Shown here: positions 1 through 8,321 of the stretch, piece by piece
How positions within the stretch are numbered: the stretch's first letter is position 1
Layout of the letters: every line of letters begins with the position of its first letter
Origin: Candidatus Pantoea formicae
GTDB taxonomy: Bacteria > Pseudomonadota > Gammaproteobacteria > Enterobacterales > Enterobacteriaceae
Direction of reading: 5' to 3'
Assembly: GCF_011752625.1 (NCBI RefSeq)
Contig: NZ_VWXD01000002.1
Location: forward strand, 806,001-870,000
DNA length: 64,000 nucleotides
Made by a program: the position numbers and the translations under genes
The notes under the pieces: generated by a model
Databases searched by the model: none
What the model saw: only the letters and a program-made list of their open reading frames with translations
Told to the model about the DNA's origin: nothing

Positions 1-648
1 TTCCTCAATAAAAGGGCGCAGTTGCTCGGCTTGCCACTGCCCCTGTGGCACTTCTGTCACCAAACCTGATAGCTTGCACACCACGTGCGGCATCGCCGCC
101 AACTCGGCAATCTGCGCCCCCCAAGCTTGAGCGCCCTGGCTGATATCCGGCTTGCCCAGATGATCAAGTACCAGCCAGTGGTGATCATGCTGTGCCGCAA
201 ACGCGGTTAAGGCAGGCAGATGGCGCCAGGTCACCAGCATGTCCCAGACATAGTGCTGTTGCTGTAACAGAGCGATTCCGGCTGACACCGAGGGTTGTTG
301 CAGCCAGGCGGCGGGATCGCGCTCATCCTGCACCTGGTGGCGAAACCCTCGCAGCAGCGGATGTTGCACGGCGTTCAACCGCGCAGGGAGATCGCTGGCC
401 GTGATATCGATCCATCCGACGACCGCATGCTCCCCTTCAGATTCCGTTGCCCATTGCAGCAATTGTGTTGTTTCTTCATCGCACTGCCGCGCCTGTACAG
501 TGATCGATCCCTGTAATTGCTGTCTGTCCAGCAAAAGGGACAGATCCTCGGGAAGATAATCGCGCTGCAATCTCCCCATTTCGCTGCTCATCCAGGGATA
601 ATCTTTTGCGCGATAGCGCCATAAATGCTGATGTGCATCGATTCGCAC
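1..648 (-). CDS. Amidohydrolase family lactonase (probable L-fuconolactonase), partial
   Basis: Reading the minus strand from a GTG at 648 gives 216 codons open to the window edge, so the C-terminus is missing. The N-terminus has the amidohydrolase-2 start RIDAHQHLW; later come VLDHLGKPD and KLSGL, typical of COG3618 sugar lactonases (family knowledge). AGGAG lies 7 bases upstream of the GTG, and the gene begins 2 bases after the stop of the fuconate dehydratase, so the two are translated from one message. In the non-phosphorylated L-fucose route this family opens L-fucono-lactone to L-fuconate; that substrate is inferred from the neighbours. Another 6-deoxy- or pentono-lactone is possible. 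Confidence 0.82.
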   Translation of the reverse strand, partial: MRIDAHQHLWRYRAKDYPWMSSEMGRLQRDYLPEDLSLLLDRQQLQGSITVQARQCDEETTQLLQWATESEGEHAVVGWIDITASDLPARLNAVQHPLLRGFRHQVQDERDPAAWLQQPSVSAGIALLQQQHYVWDMLVTWRHLPALTAFAAQHDHHWLVLDHLGKPDISQGAQAWGAQIAELAAMPHVVCKLSGLVTEVPQGQWQAEQLRPFIEE

Positions 649-650
649 CC

Positions 651-1937
651 TTAAACTCCTTGCGCGCGATAGCGATATTTATCCAGCGAGGCGGGGAACA
701 TCTCGATGGAAAACCCCGGAGCCTTTGGCGGCAGATACGCGGCTCCGCGGATCTCACAAGGGTGCAGGAAGTGTTCATGTAAGTGATCGACATACTCAAT
801 CACCCTGCCTTCATGGGTACCCGCAATACAGACGAAATCAATCATCGAAAGATGCTGAACGTATTCACACAGTCCAACGCCTCCAGCATGTGGACATACC
901 GGTAATTGGTATTTAGCCGCCATCAGCATCACCGCCAGCACTTCATTGACACCGCCTAAACGACAGGCATCGATCTGCACGACATCGATCGCTTCGCGCA
1001 TGATGAACTGCTTGAAAACAATGCGGTTCTGACACATCTCACCGGTTGCCACCTTAATGGGCGCAACGCCCTGACGAATCTTGCGATGCCCTTCCACATC
1101 ATCGGGACTGGTCGGTTCCTCGATAAACCAAGGCTTAGCAAATGCCAGTTGCTGTACCCAATTTACCGCATCCTTCACCTCCCACACCTGGTTGGCATCA
1201 ATCATCAAATGACGATCCGGCCCCAGGACTTCTCGTGCGATCCTGACGCGACGTTTGTCATCCTCCAGATCACGCCCGACTTTCAGCTTGATATGCGAGA
1301 ACCCCGCATCGACAGCCTGCTGACAGAGTCGACGCAGCTTTTCATCGTCATAGCCTAGCCAGCCAGCTGAAGTGGTGTAGCACGGATAACCTTCCTGTTC
1401 TAACTGCTGAATACGTTGTGCTTTACCCTCGGCTTGGGCAGTCAGTAACGCCAGTGCTTCGTCAGGCGTGATGCAGTCAGTGAGGTAGCGGAAGTCGATA
1501 CAACGCACCAATTCCTCTGGCGACATATCCGCCACCAGCCGCCACAGCGGTTTTTCCTGCGATTTTGCCCACAAATCCCAAATCGCATTCACCACCGCCC
1601 CCGTGGCGAGATGGATGGCGCCTTTGTCTGGCCCGATCCAGCGCAATTGGCTATCACTGGTGATGTCACGCCAGAATTGCCCCATATCAGCAGTGATAGT
1701 TTCCAGTTGGCGACCCACGATCAAATGCTCCAGCGCACGGATAGCGGCACAGCAGATTTCATTGCCGCGACCGATGGTGAACGTCAAACCGTGACCGCTG
1801 ATCGCGGCATTATCCGTCTCAATAATCACATAAGCAGCGGAGTAGTCAGGATCGGGGTTCATCGCATCCGATCCATCCAAATGCGCTGAGGTAGGAAAAC
1901 GAATGTCTTCAACTCGCATAGCCGTCAGTTTGGTCAT
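651..1937 (-). CDS. fucD: L-fuconate dehydratase (enolase superfamily)
   Basis: A full-length 428-residue enolase-superfamily protein. Visible signatures are HIKLKVG (catalytic Lys pair), LMIDANQVW and WFIEEP (metal-binding acidic residues), VATGEMC, and CPHAGGVGL with the general-acid His. This arrangement fits mandelate-racemase-type L-fuconate dehydratases, which convert L-fuconate to 2-keto-3-deoxy-L-fuconate in the cytoplasm. It overlaps the upstream FAH hydrolase gene by 4 bases and is followed after 2 bases by the lactonase, so it sits in the middle of a tight operon. Other acid-sugar dehydratases share the fold; the operon partners make the fuconate assignment the best one. Confidence 0.88.
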   Translation of the reverse strand: MTKLTAMRVEDIRFPTSAHLDGSDAMNPDPDYSAAYVIIETDNAAISGHGLTFTIGRGNEICCAAIRALEHLIVGRQLETITADMGQFWRDITSDSQLRWIGPDKGAIHLATGAVVNAIWDLWAKSQEKPLWRLVADMSPEELVRCIDFRYLTDCITPDEALALLTAQAEGKAQRIQQLEQEGYPCYTTSAGWLGYDDEKLRRLCQQAVDAGFSHIKLKVGRDLEDDKRRVRIAREVLGPDRHLMIDANQVWEVKDAVNWVQQLAFAKPWFIEEPTSPDDVEGHRKIRQGVAPIKVATGEMCQNRIVFKQFIMREAIDVVQIDACRLGGVNEVLAVMLMAAKYQLPVCPHAGGVGLCEYVQHLSMIDFVCIAGTHEGRVIEYVDHLHEHFLHPCEIRGAAYLPPKAPGFSIEMFPASLDKYRYRAQGV

Positions 1938-2782
1938 TGTGCTGAGCCCTCGGTGATTTGACGCTGCTCACCCAAGCCAGCAATGCCCAAGGTGATCGTT
2001 TGTCCTGGCCGCAAATAAACCGGAGGTTTTTGTCCCATCCCTACGCCCGGTGGCGTGCCGGTGGAGATCACATCTCCGGGTTGCAGGCTCATAAACTGGC
2101 TGAGGTAGCTAATAATGTGAGCGACAGAAAAAATCATGGTGCGGGTGTTACCGTTTTGATAACGCTTGCCATCGACTTCGAGCCATAAATCCAACTGCTG
2201 CGGATCCGCAATTTCATCCGCCGTGACTAGCCAGGGACCGATAGGGCCAAAAGTGTCACACCCTTTGCCTTTGTCCCACGTGCCGCCTCGTTCAATTTGA
2301 TATTCTCGCTCGGAGACGTCGTTAACCACGCAGTAGCCTGCAACATGAGAAAGCGCATCCTCTTCACGGATGTAGCTACCGCCTTTGCCGATCACCACAC
2401 CCAGTTCAACTTCCCAATCGGTTTTCACTGAACCTCGAGGAATGCGCACGGCATCATTGGGTCCCACTACTGCGCTGGTCCATTTGCTAAAGACCACCGG
2501 CTCTTTGGGTATGTCGGCACCGGTTTCTGCGGCGTGGTCGGCGTAGTTCAGGCCAATACAGATAAATTTGCCAATGTGCCCCACGCAAGCGCCAATACGA
2601 GGTTGTCCGGATATTTTTGGCAGCTCGTGAACGGCCAAATGACGTAACTTGTCTAGCGAGGCAGGCAATAATTGATCCCCTGCGATGTCATCGATGTATT
2701 GCGACAAATCACGCAGTTGCCCCTGCTCATCAACCATCGCCGGACGTTCTTTACCCACTTCACCCACGCGAACTAATTTCAT
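1934..2782 (-). CDS. Fumarylacetoacetate hydrolase family protein (probable 2,4-diketo-3-deoxy-L-fuconate hydrolase)
   Basis: A 282-residue FAH-family protein. It shows CIGLNYADHAAE, then WEVELGVVIGKGG with the metal-binding acidic residues, and the C-terminal GDVISTGTPPGVGMG stretch common to the family. FAH proteins cleave a C-C bond of acylpyruvates with Mg2+. In fucose and rhamnose diketo-hydrolase pathways this member splits the diketo-deoxy sugar acid to pyruvate plus lactate; that role is inferred from the adjacent dehydratase and SDR. It overlaps fucD by 4 bases and starts 14 bases after the SDR stop, so all belong to one transcript. Confidence 0.85.
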   Translation of the reverse strand: MKLVRVGEVGKERPAMVDEQGQLRDLSQYIDDIAGDQLLPASLDKLRHLAVHELPKISGQPRIGACVGHIGKFICIGLNYADHAAETGADIPKEPVVFSKWTSAVVGPNDAVRIPRGSVKTDWEVELGVVIGKGGSYIREEDALSHVAGYCVVNDVSEREYQIERGGTWDKGKGCDTFGPIGPWLVTADEIADPQQLDLWLEVDGKRYQNGNTRTMIFSVAHIISYLSQFMSLQPGDVISTGTPPGVGMGQKPPVYLRPGQTITLGIAGLGEQRQITEGSAQ

Positions 2783-2796
2783 TTACGACTCCTTAG

Positions 2797-3537
2797 TTAA
2801 TTGCTCCAACCGCCATCAATAACCTGTGCTGTGCCGGTGGTGTAGTTGCTGGCATCAGAGGCAAGATAAGCGGCGAGATAAGCGATCTCTTCTGCCGTGC
2901 CGATGCGTCCAATCGGTTGGCGTGCGACAAAAGCCGCATAGACCTCATCTACGCTTTTGCCTTCGGCTTTTGCCTGGGTGGCAATACGCTGGCGCAGCGA
3001 GGGCGAATCCACCGTGCCAGGGCAGATCGCATTGCAACGAATGCCGTCGGCAATAAAATCGGCTGCAACGGAACGCGTCAAGCCAATCACCGCCGCTTTG
3101 GTGGCGCTGTAAGCAAACCGATTCGCCACCCCTTTCACGCTGGAGGCCACGGAAGACATATTGATAATGGAACCTTTTTTCTGAGCGAGCATGCCGGGCA
3201 AAAACGCCTGGATCATGTGAAACATCGCGCTGACATTGAGGTCGAGCGCGAACTGCCACTCCTGCTCAGTGCAAGCCAGTAGATTGCCGCTGTGTACCAC
3301 ACCTGCACAGTTAAACAAGACATCCACCGGCCCCAGTTCTTCCACCGCTGCGCGAATGGCCTCTCGGTCAGTGACATCCAGCCGATAAGGCGTGACGTTC
3401 TGCAGATCCTGTAAGGCCGTGATATTGATATCGCTCCCCACGACACTCGCCCCCTGCTCGGCAAAATAGCGTGCGCTGGCAAGACCAATTCCTTGCCCGG
3501 CAGCGGTGATCAACACACGTTTTCCGTGTAAATTCAT
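2797..3537 (-). CDS. Short-chain dehydrogenase (probable 2-keto-3-deoxy-L-fuconate dehydrogenase)
   Basis: A 246-residue classical SDR. It has the nucleotide loop ITAAGQGIGLA (Ala in place of the first Gly), FNCAG, the catalytic Ser in INMSSVAS, and YSATKAA with Tyr and Lys. The tail ICPGTVDSPSL...AQVIDGGW resembles the BDH2/2-keto-3-deoxy-L-fuconate dehydrogenase branch. It would oxidise the dehydratase product with NAD+ to the diketo acid that the FAH hydrolase cleaves. It is the first gene of the minus-strand operon, directly behind the intergenic operator. It could instead be the sugar dehydrogenase of the pathway. Confidence 0.83.
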   Translation of the reverse strand: MNLHGKRVLITAAGQGIGLASARYFAEQGASVVGSDINITALQDLQNVTPYRLDVTDREAIRAAVEELGPVDVLFNCAGVVHSGNLLACTEQEWQFALDLNVSAMFHMIQAFLPGMLAQKKGSIINMSSVASSVKGVANRFAYSATKAAVIGLTRSVAADFIADGIRCNAICPGTVDSPSLRQRIATQAKAEGKSVDEVYAAFVARQPIGRIGTAEEIAYLAAYLASDASNYTTGTAQVIDGGWSN

Positions 3538-3561
3538 TGCATCCTCTCTGGTATAAAGATC

Positions 3562-3578
3562 TAATGGTCAGGCCATTA
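3562..3578. promoter_or_regulatory. Palindromic operator for the FadR-type regulator
   Basis: TAATGGTC-A-GGCCATTA is a 17-base near-perfect inverted repeat in the gap between the divergent sugar-acid operon and the GntR gene. Its core (TGGTC-N-GRCCA) is the form typically bound by FadR-subfamily GntR proteins. It lies about 25 bases upstream of the SDR start codon, where bound protein would block the operon promoter. Binding by the adjacent regulator is inference. Confidence 0.6.
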
Positions 3579-3732
3579 AAAGCGAAGTTTTTAGCGTTCT
3601 TTCCTAACAATTAGCGCTGGTCACTTCATCGCTGGCGTATTACTTTTTATTGACAAACACGTAACACTGACAAGTTTGTTGATGTTTTTTTGTGCATCGG
3701 GTCACTTAATTTATTCAACAGGTAGCTGTAAC

Positions 3733-4485
3733 ATGCCCATAAAAAAGATGGAAAACCCAAGGCTTTACAGACAGATAGCCGACCAGTTAATTAAATTGAT
3801 CGATAACAACGAATTTCCACCGGGCAGTCGCCTGCCTGCCGAGCGTGATTTGGCTGAACAACTACAGGTTAGCCGAGCGTCGGTACGAGAGGCACTGATT
3901 GCGCTCGAAGTGATTGGTCTAGTCGATGTGAAAGTGGGTAATGGCGTGATTGTAAAGGCGCGCTCGGGTTCACAAGAGCCAGTGATGGTGCAGGCCGGCC
4001 GAGATCAATGGAACGAACCTGATGATGAGTTAGGTATCAAGCTGGACTTTTCCACTGAGCTACCGCCATTTTCACTGTTGCAGGCGCGTCGGCTGATTGA
4101 GCCAGAAGCCGCTGCCCTAGCCGCGATTCATGCCAGCCAGCAAGAACTGGAGCATATTCGCGAAGCCTATCAGCAGAACTGCGCTGACAACCTTGCCCAA
4201 TCGCGCACCCATCCCGGCGACCGTTTGTTCCATATTCGTATCGCGCAGGCCAGCGGCAACCCTGCCTACGGTTTTATCATTGGTCACCTGCTGGGTCACC
4301 GCTATGGCAGCATGTTTAAAATGCTGCAGGCCCATTACACCCCAAGTGATATGCCAGATGTGTCGGAGCATGAGCACCTTGCGATTTTAACAGCGCTTGA
4401 AAAGCGGGATGCCAAAGCGGCGCGGGCAGCGATGAAAGCCCACATTGATCGCGTGATCGCGACGTTTGAACGGGTACAGGAGTAG
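3733..4485 (+). CDS. GntR/FadR-family transcriptional regulator
   Basis: The start at 3733 gives a 250-residue protein beginning MPIKKMENPRLY; an upstream ATG in frame would add a cysteine-rich leader unlike the family. Residues about 10-75 form the winged helix-turn-helix (PPGSRLPAERDLAEQLQVSRASVREAL). The rest is an FCD effector domain with the metal/ligand His-rich helices typical of sugar-acid sensors (RLFHIRIAQASGNP). It is transcribed away from the fuconate operon across the palindrome at 3562-3578, so it most likely represses that operon and itself and is relieved by a pathway intermediate. A TTGACA-like -35 element is visible near 3649. Confidence 0.87.
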   Translation: MPIKKMENPRLYRQIADQLIKLIDNNEFPPGSRLPAERDLAEQLQVSRASVREALIALEVIGLVDVKVGNGVIVKARSGSQEPVMVQAGRDQWNEPDDELGIKLDFSTELPPFSLLQARRLIEPEAAALAAIHASQQELEHIREAYQQNCADNLAQSRTHPGDRLFHIRIAQASGNPAYGFIIGHLLGHRYGSMFKMLQAHYTPSDMPDVSEHEHLAILTALEKRDAKAARAAMKAHIDRVIATFERVQE

Positions 4486-4599
4486 GAAAGGAAAAACTAA
4501 TATGCGCATCCGTGTTCCGGCGATGAACGGTAACCAACTTAAAGCCTTGCTTAATTAACTACATGCTTTGAAGTGAAACATAGGGGGCAGAATACCCCC

Positions 4600-4956
4600 T
4601 TATTCTTTAGGATACGAAAATTCAGCAACGACTAAATGTGATACTGACTTATCAGATTGGACGTCATACGCGAAGTTATACCGCTTTCCAGATGCAAACT
4701 TAAATCCAAATACAGGAAGACACTCCCCCTTCGGTACATAAACTGGCTTGTCATCGAAAATTTTGTAAAGAGAGTTGCTAGTATCGCTGTTGATTTGGAT
4801 AGCAGTGATCCGTTCCTGTGGCTCCAGTGGTGACATCACACAAACCTGATTATCTTTGATTAATGCCGTTGTAGATTCTCGCCCCACCATTCGATCACCA
4901 TGCCCGGGGCATCCAGTTAAGAGAAATACGCCCCCGAGCAGCATTATGTTTTTCAT
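4600..4956 (-). CDS. Small lipoprotein resembling T6SS periplasmic immunity proteins
   Basis: The ATG at 4956 gives a 118-residue protein with a lipoprotein signal MKNIMLLGGVFLLTGC (lipidated Cys16), followed by GHGDRM and a beta-rich domain. The N-terminal CPGxGDRM pattern matches, from memory, the family annotated as putative T6SS immunity periplasmic lipoprotein (DUF7480). It starts 2 bases after the terminal stop of the broken gene at 4959-5501 and so is co-transcribed with it. If the assignment is right it protects the periplasm from an effector. The reading frame is intact although its partner is broken. GC is visibly lower than in the core genes around it. Confidence 0.62.
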   Translation of the reverse strand: MKNIMLLGGVFLLTGCPGHGDRMVGRESTTALIKDNQVCVMSPLEPQERITAIQINSDTSNSLYKIFDDKPVYVPKGECLPVFGFKFASGKRYNFAYDVQSDKSVSHLVVAEFSYPKE

Positions 4957-4958
4957 AT

Positions 4959-5501
4959 CTAACGCCCCTTCCCTGTTACGATTTTCTGGTAAAGCGATGG
5001 GATATCCTGCAACATATCTACTCCCCTGTACATTCCCATGCGCCCTGGTCTTTGATAGTAAGACCACTTATTGATCCCATAAACCAGCAGCAACCAGTAA
5101 TCAGCCAAAATAGAGGCTTGCTGTTCAAGAGAATAGTCAGTGAGCTTTTCTTTATCCAGTCTATAGGTATATTAAGCAGCCCAGCTAAATGCGCCCCGCA
5201 TTCTCACCCACTGTCCGTGTTGATGTTGCCACACATGCCCCAGTTCATGGATGAAAATATATTTATCTTCGACGAAAACCGAGTTTGCAGAAAAGTCTTC
5301 CTTATACATCGGCTTTCTGTACCATAACTCCCCATTGGGAGTCATCGCATAGTTTCTTTTTTGTAGGCCGAATGGTAAATAGCTGTCGCAATGAATCCAG
5401 ACACGGCTATAGACTATCGAATCACCGAACACCCTGCGAGCCATTGCAATCTCACCTGACGTCACCCGGCGTAATGTTCCTTCCTCTGCCTGTGCACTCA
5501 T
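4959..5501 (-). pseudogene. Vgr/Rhs-associated HExxH-motif protein interrupted by a stop codon
   Basis: Reading from ATG 5501, 109 codons run to a TAA at 5172-5174. The same frame then continues for 70 more codons to a TAG at 4959-4961 with protein-like content (LDKEKLTDYSLEQQASI, ADYWLLLVYGINKWSYY). The first part contains the zinc-metalloprotease-like motif HELGHVWQH. The family, which I recall as vgr-related or Rhs-associated small proteins of about 170 residues, includes both parts, so this is one gene with an in-frame nonsense codon. It precedes the immunity-like lipoprotein by 2 bases. Readthrough or a sequencing error cannot be excluded. The function of the intact family is not firmly known. 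Confidence 0.66.
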
Positions 5502-6001
5502 AAACCCTCCTCCTTGTATGATTTATCTACATCGTAAATTCATAAGTCGAAATAGTCTATACGCGAACATTAGCCATTAATTAAACAAAGTGACGTTGCA
5601 TCTTGGCTTTTGACATAATATCACCTCAGCTGAATCTGCCAGAGCTCAACGTACAGCAGAGAAGCATTACAATGAAAGTTACAATGATGTAGATATTACC
5701 AACATTACGCCTGTTTATTCTCTGCAACGTCATCTCGACGTGTAACTTCATTGAGCGACCGAATCGCTAAGGGTTCGAGTGATATGTTTAGAGAGTCCAG
5801 CAACTCTTTCAGCTTCAAGGGATGGGATAATTTCTAATGCTGTTCGGGCTTAAGCCTGGTAATTACCCGCCAGAATGTTGTGCAATACTTGAACCGATAC
5901 AACGCAAAGGTGTTGATCAGTGCTAACAGCCGTTAGAACATAAATTTTAAACCGTCAGATAAATAAGCTAAATAATGATTTTTTACGGGGTTTTCTATTA
6001 A
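5502..6001. other. Gene-poor AT-rich stretch beside thrW
   Basis: No convincing gene. One plus-strand fragment of about 40 codons (5619-5743, ending in TAA) reads as plausible protein but has no start codon or ribosome site and could be the tail of a lost gene. The sequence directly downstream of the tRNA 3' end shows no second copy of the thrW 3' end that I can find. AT content is higher than in the core genes, consistent with a tRNA-linked insertion site. Confidence 0.45.
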
Positions 6002-6077
6002 TGGTGCCGGAAATAGGAATCGAACCTACGACCTTCGCGTTACGAGTGCGCTGCTCTACCAACTGAGCTATACCGGC
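6002..6077 (-). tRNA. thrW: tRNA-Thr, anticodon CGT
   Basis: The minus strand folds as a full 76-base cloverleaf: acceptor GCCGGTA pairing with the 3' arm, D-arm GCTC..GAGC, anticodon loop CTCGTAA with CGT at about 6044-6042, T-arm with GTTCGATTC, and an encoded CCA end. It is nearly identical to E. coli thrW, which also lies beyond proA and is a known phage and island integration site. Here a phage-derived block lies on its 5' side and a small effector island on its 3' side. Confidence 0.96.
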
Positions 6078-6254
6078 ATGAGGGTGGGAACTGCGAGGAA
6101 ATACCTTAGGAAAATCGGCCAGATGAGTCAAGATTGTGCCGATGGGATGGAAATGGAAATCGCATTCACTGATAAAACGGTGTGATTTAACAGCAAATTT
6201 ATTTTACCTAAACTTCATAAAGTTAGATGGCTGAATCGGTGCTGTTTAGCGGAA

Positions 6255-6281
6255 TAAAAAGGGCGAGGCCTGCGCCTCGCC
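6255..6281 (-). terminator. Rho-independent terminator after the tailspike gene
   Basis: A GC-rich hairpin, GGCGAGGC/GCCTCGCC with a 4-base loop, lies just beyond the tailspike stop codon and is followed on the minus strand by a run of T. It ends the lysis-tailspike transcript before thrW. Confidence 0.8.
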
Positions 6282-6294
6282 AAAGGTACTGGCC

Positions 6295-8040
6295 TCAATC
6301 GTAATAGGGAAGTTTACGATCTACACCGTTGATATTGACCAGCACAAAACCTGTCGGCGCGGCGGCATTGGTGGGCGTGCCGGCGGCGGAAGCTAACGTC
6401 AACACGCCCTTCTCATTCGCACCAATCCCTGCCAGGCCATTATGCATACCGAAACGCGCTGCCGGTTTGTAAGGTCCCAGTGTGGTGGTATCGGTCACCA
6501 CCGAAAAATCAGACTGGAACAGTGAGCAAGAGCCGGTATCGAAGCGCGTTGGGCCGGTGCACTTCAGGTTCAGCATGGTATCGCCACTGTTGGCTTTCAG
6601 CTTCACCCACACCACGGCATACGTGGTGCCCACACGGTTGTAACGGATATCCAGGATTGCGGGCTGCCCCATATGAAAGGCATCTGCCCACACGGTTTCG
6701 AGCCGTTGCAGGTTGATCCAGGTTTTGCCGCTACTGGCGACGTTGACCGGTGTCCCGGCCGTTCCCGTTGGCTGGGTGGCATCGGCCTTGCCAATAAACT
6801 CCATCACCCACTGCTGGTTGGCATTGGGGAAGAACAGCTGACCAAGGCGATACCAGTTATCGGTTGAGGTGTTATTGGTGACTTTATAGCCGCTGTAGTA
6901 ACCGGCCCGTAACGAACCCGTGAGGAAACTCCCGAAACTTTCGTCGCGACGATAGCCATATTCGAAGGTCGAGAGCCATTTACCCGCCACCAAGTCATTC
7001 GACACTTTACTGCCAGACTGCACGTTGATTTGTCGCATCGTTACGCGGGCATTATTGAGGTTGAAAGGATTAAGACAATCCTCAACGTTGAGCGTATCAA
7101 TGGTCCAGCCACCATCTGAGAGATCGCCCGGATTGCGCGTGTGTTCAATCCATACGTTGCGCAAAATACCCTGAGTACAACGTGGGATATACAGCGTGGC
7201 ATCGCCATAGCCGGTCTGGAAGTTACAGTTACAGATCTCTATCGCCGTGGAGTGGTCCCAAGCACCATTTGGCGAGTTAGACCAGCCTACGTCAAACACG
7301 CGTGCATAGGTGTAGAGGGTATAAATCTGGTCAAATTTGGTGTCGAGGGTATCCAGCAGCTTAATCACCGTACCGCCATTATTCTGCGCGCGGAAACAGT
7401 AGATATTGACAGTGGTGCCTTCGATACAGGTATTTTCGAAGAACGGCTGTACGTTGCTGCACATCGCAGCGGTGATGGTGCCTTTGTTGGTGGTGATATC
7501 GGCGGATGCCTGACCGTTCCACGCAATGCCGCGAATCGAGGTACGGCGCGCCTTCACCTTAAATACCGGGTTAGCGCTCTTGTCCGAGATAATCGTGGTA
7601 CGAGGCAGCGAGCCCAGCTCAACGTCGTCACCCTGCAGGCCAAAGAAGGCGTTGTCAGTTGCACTAATGTCGATAGGGCTGATTAAAAATTTACCGCCAG
7701 GAAAACGAATCGGCAGATCTTTGATGTTAGCACTGTAATTTTGCGTCCAGGTCAGCATCCGATTGACGGCGTCGGTGTCATTCGCATAACCATCCCCTTT
7801 CGCACCAAAGTGGTAGACGTTGATATCGGAAGGATCGTTAATTACGCGTTTCCAGTAGAAACCGTTCCCTACCGCTAAGGTACCGCCGTCATCAGTGGCA
7901 GTGGTGGTGCCAATAAAACCGGTAAAATCCCCGCCGCCATGGAAGGTGGAGTCCGCGTTGTAGCGGCGTAAAAACGCCAAATCGCCGTTTTTGGTGGGTG
8001 TAGTGGTACGCAGTTCAGCATAAGAGTTAACTTCGATCAT
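6295..8040 (-). CDS. Phage tailspike/tail fibre with pectate-lyase-type beta-helix
   Basis: The second of two adjacent ATGs (8040) has GAGGAGG at good spacing and gives 581 residues. After a short head, residues about 75-100 carry VYHFGAKGDGYANDTDAV, the start signature of the pectate-lyase-3 right-handed beta-helix used by phage depolymerase tailspikes. The last residues (VLVNINGVDRKLPYYD) match the common C-terminal tip of enterobacterial tail fibres. Such trimeric spikes bind and often cleave capsule or exopolysaccharide; the exact polysaccharide cannot be told. It is the last gene of the phage-derived block, 50 bases after Rz1, and ends at a strong terminator. No virion tail genes accompany it here. 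Confidence 0.8.
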   Translation of the reverse strand: MIEVNSYAELRTTTPTKNGDLAFLRRYNADSTFHGGGDFTGFIGTTTATDDGGTLAVGNGFYWKRVINDPSDINVYHFGAKGDGYANDTDAVNRMLTWTQNYSANIKDLPIRFPGGKFLISPIDISATDNAFFGLQGDDVELGSLPRTTIISDKSANPVFKVKARRTSIRGIAWNGQASADITTNKGTITAAMCSNVQPFFENTCIEGTTVNIYCFRAQNNGGTVIKLLDTLDTKFDQIYTLYTYARVFDVGWSNSPNGAWDHSTAIEICNCNFQTGYGDATLYIPRCTQGILRNVWIEHTRNPGDLSDGGWTIDTLNVEDCLNPFNLNNARVTMRQINVQSGSKVSNDLVAGKWLSTFEYGYRRDESFGSFLTGSLRAGYYSGYKVTNNTSTDNWYRLGQLFFPNANQQWVMEFIGKADATQPTGTAGTPVNVASSGKTWINLQRLETVWADAFHMGQPAILDIRYNRVGTTYAVVWVKLKANSGDTMLNLKCTGPTRFDTGSCSLFQSDFSVVTDTTTLGPYKPAARFGMHNGLAGIGANEKGVLTLASAAGTPTNAAAPTGFVLVNINGVDRKLPYYD

Positions 8041-8090
8041 CATAGCCTCCTCGGCCTTTTCAGGTTTGCAAGATAAGTGAGGGAACAGCC

Positions 8091-8321
8091 TTAGTGCGCC
8101 GCTTGGCCGCAGTGCTGATCCCAGAGATCGTTGTGATTGTTGATGGCGCGCACGGTTCGAATGTCCATGCGTTCGGCGTCATTGCCGTGGGTATAAATCG
8201 GGGAAAACAGAGTGCACGCAGAGTCGATAACGACGGGGGGATTAGGGTTGGTTGTATTTCGAGTGCTGCAACTTGTCACGAGCAGCATCGTCATCAAGGT
8301 TAAGGTTGCTGGTTTCCACAC
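8091..8321 (-). CDS. Rz1-like outer-membrane spanin lipoprotein, nested in Rz
   Basis: A GTG at 8321, with GAGGAGG 6 bases upstream, opens a 76-residue frame overlapping the end of Rz in another reading frame. It begins MWKPATLTLMTMLLVTSC, a lipoprotein signal with lipobox LVTSC (Cys18), followed by a Pro/Asn-rich stretch (NTTNPNPPVV) as in Rz1 proteins. At 76 residues it is a normal o-spanin length. It would pair with Rz across the periplasm to disrupt the outer membrane in the last step of lysis. A longer frame opens upstream, but it lacks a signal peptide at its start, so the GTG is preferred. Confidence 0.8.
   Translation of the reverse strand: MWKPATLTLMTMLLVTSCSTRNTTNPNPPVVIDSACTLFSPIYTHGNDAERMDIRTVRAINNHNDLWDQHCGQAAH

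Noticed and set aside
4502..4558. Short plus-strand ORF of 18 codons (MRIRVPAMNGNQLKALLN) after the GntR gene
   Set aside because: Too short, no ribosome site and no recognisable family. It may be a remnant, but nothing supports a gene.
5619..5743. Plus-strand fragment of about 40 codons beside thrW
   Set aside because: No start codon or ribosome site. I could not match it to an integrase or any other family, so it is noted only in the gap entry.
7141..7686. 181-codon ORF on the plus strand inside the tailspike gene
   Set aside because: Antisense shadow of a well-supported gene; no ribosome site and low-complexity translation.
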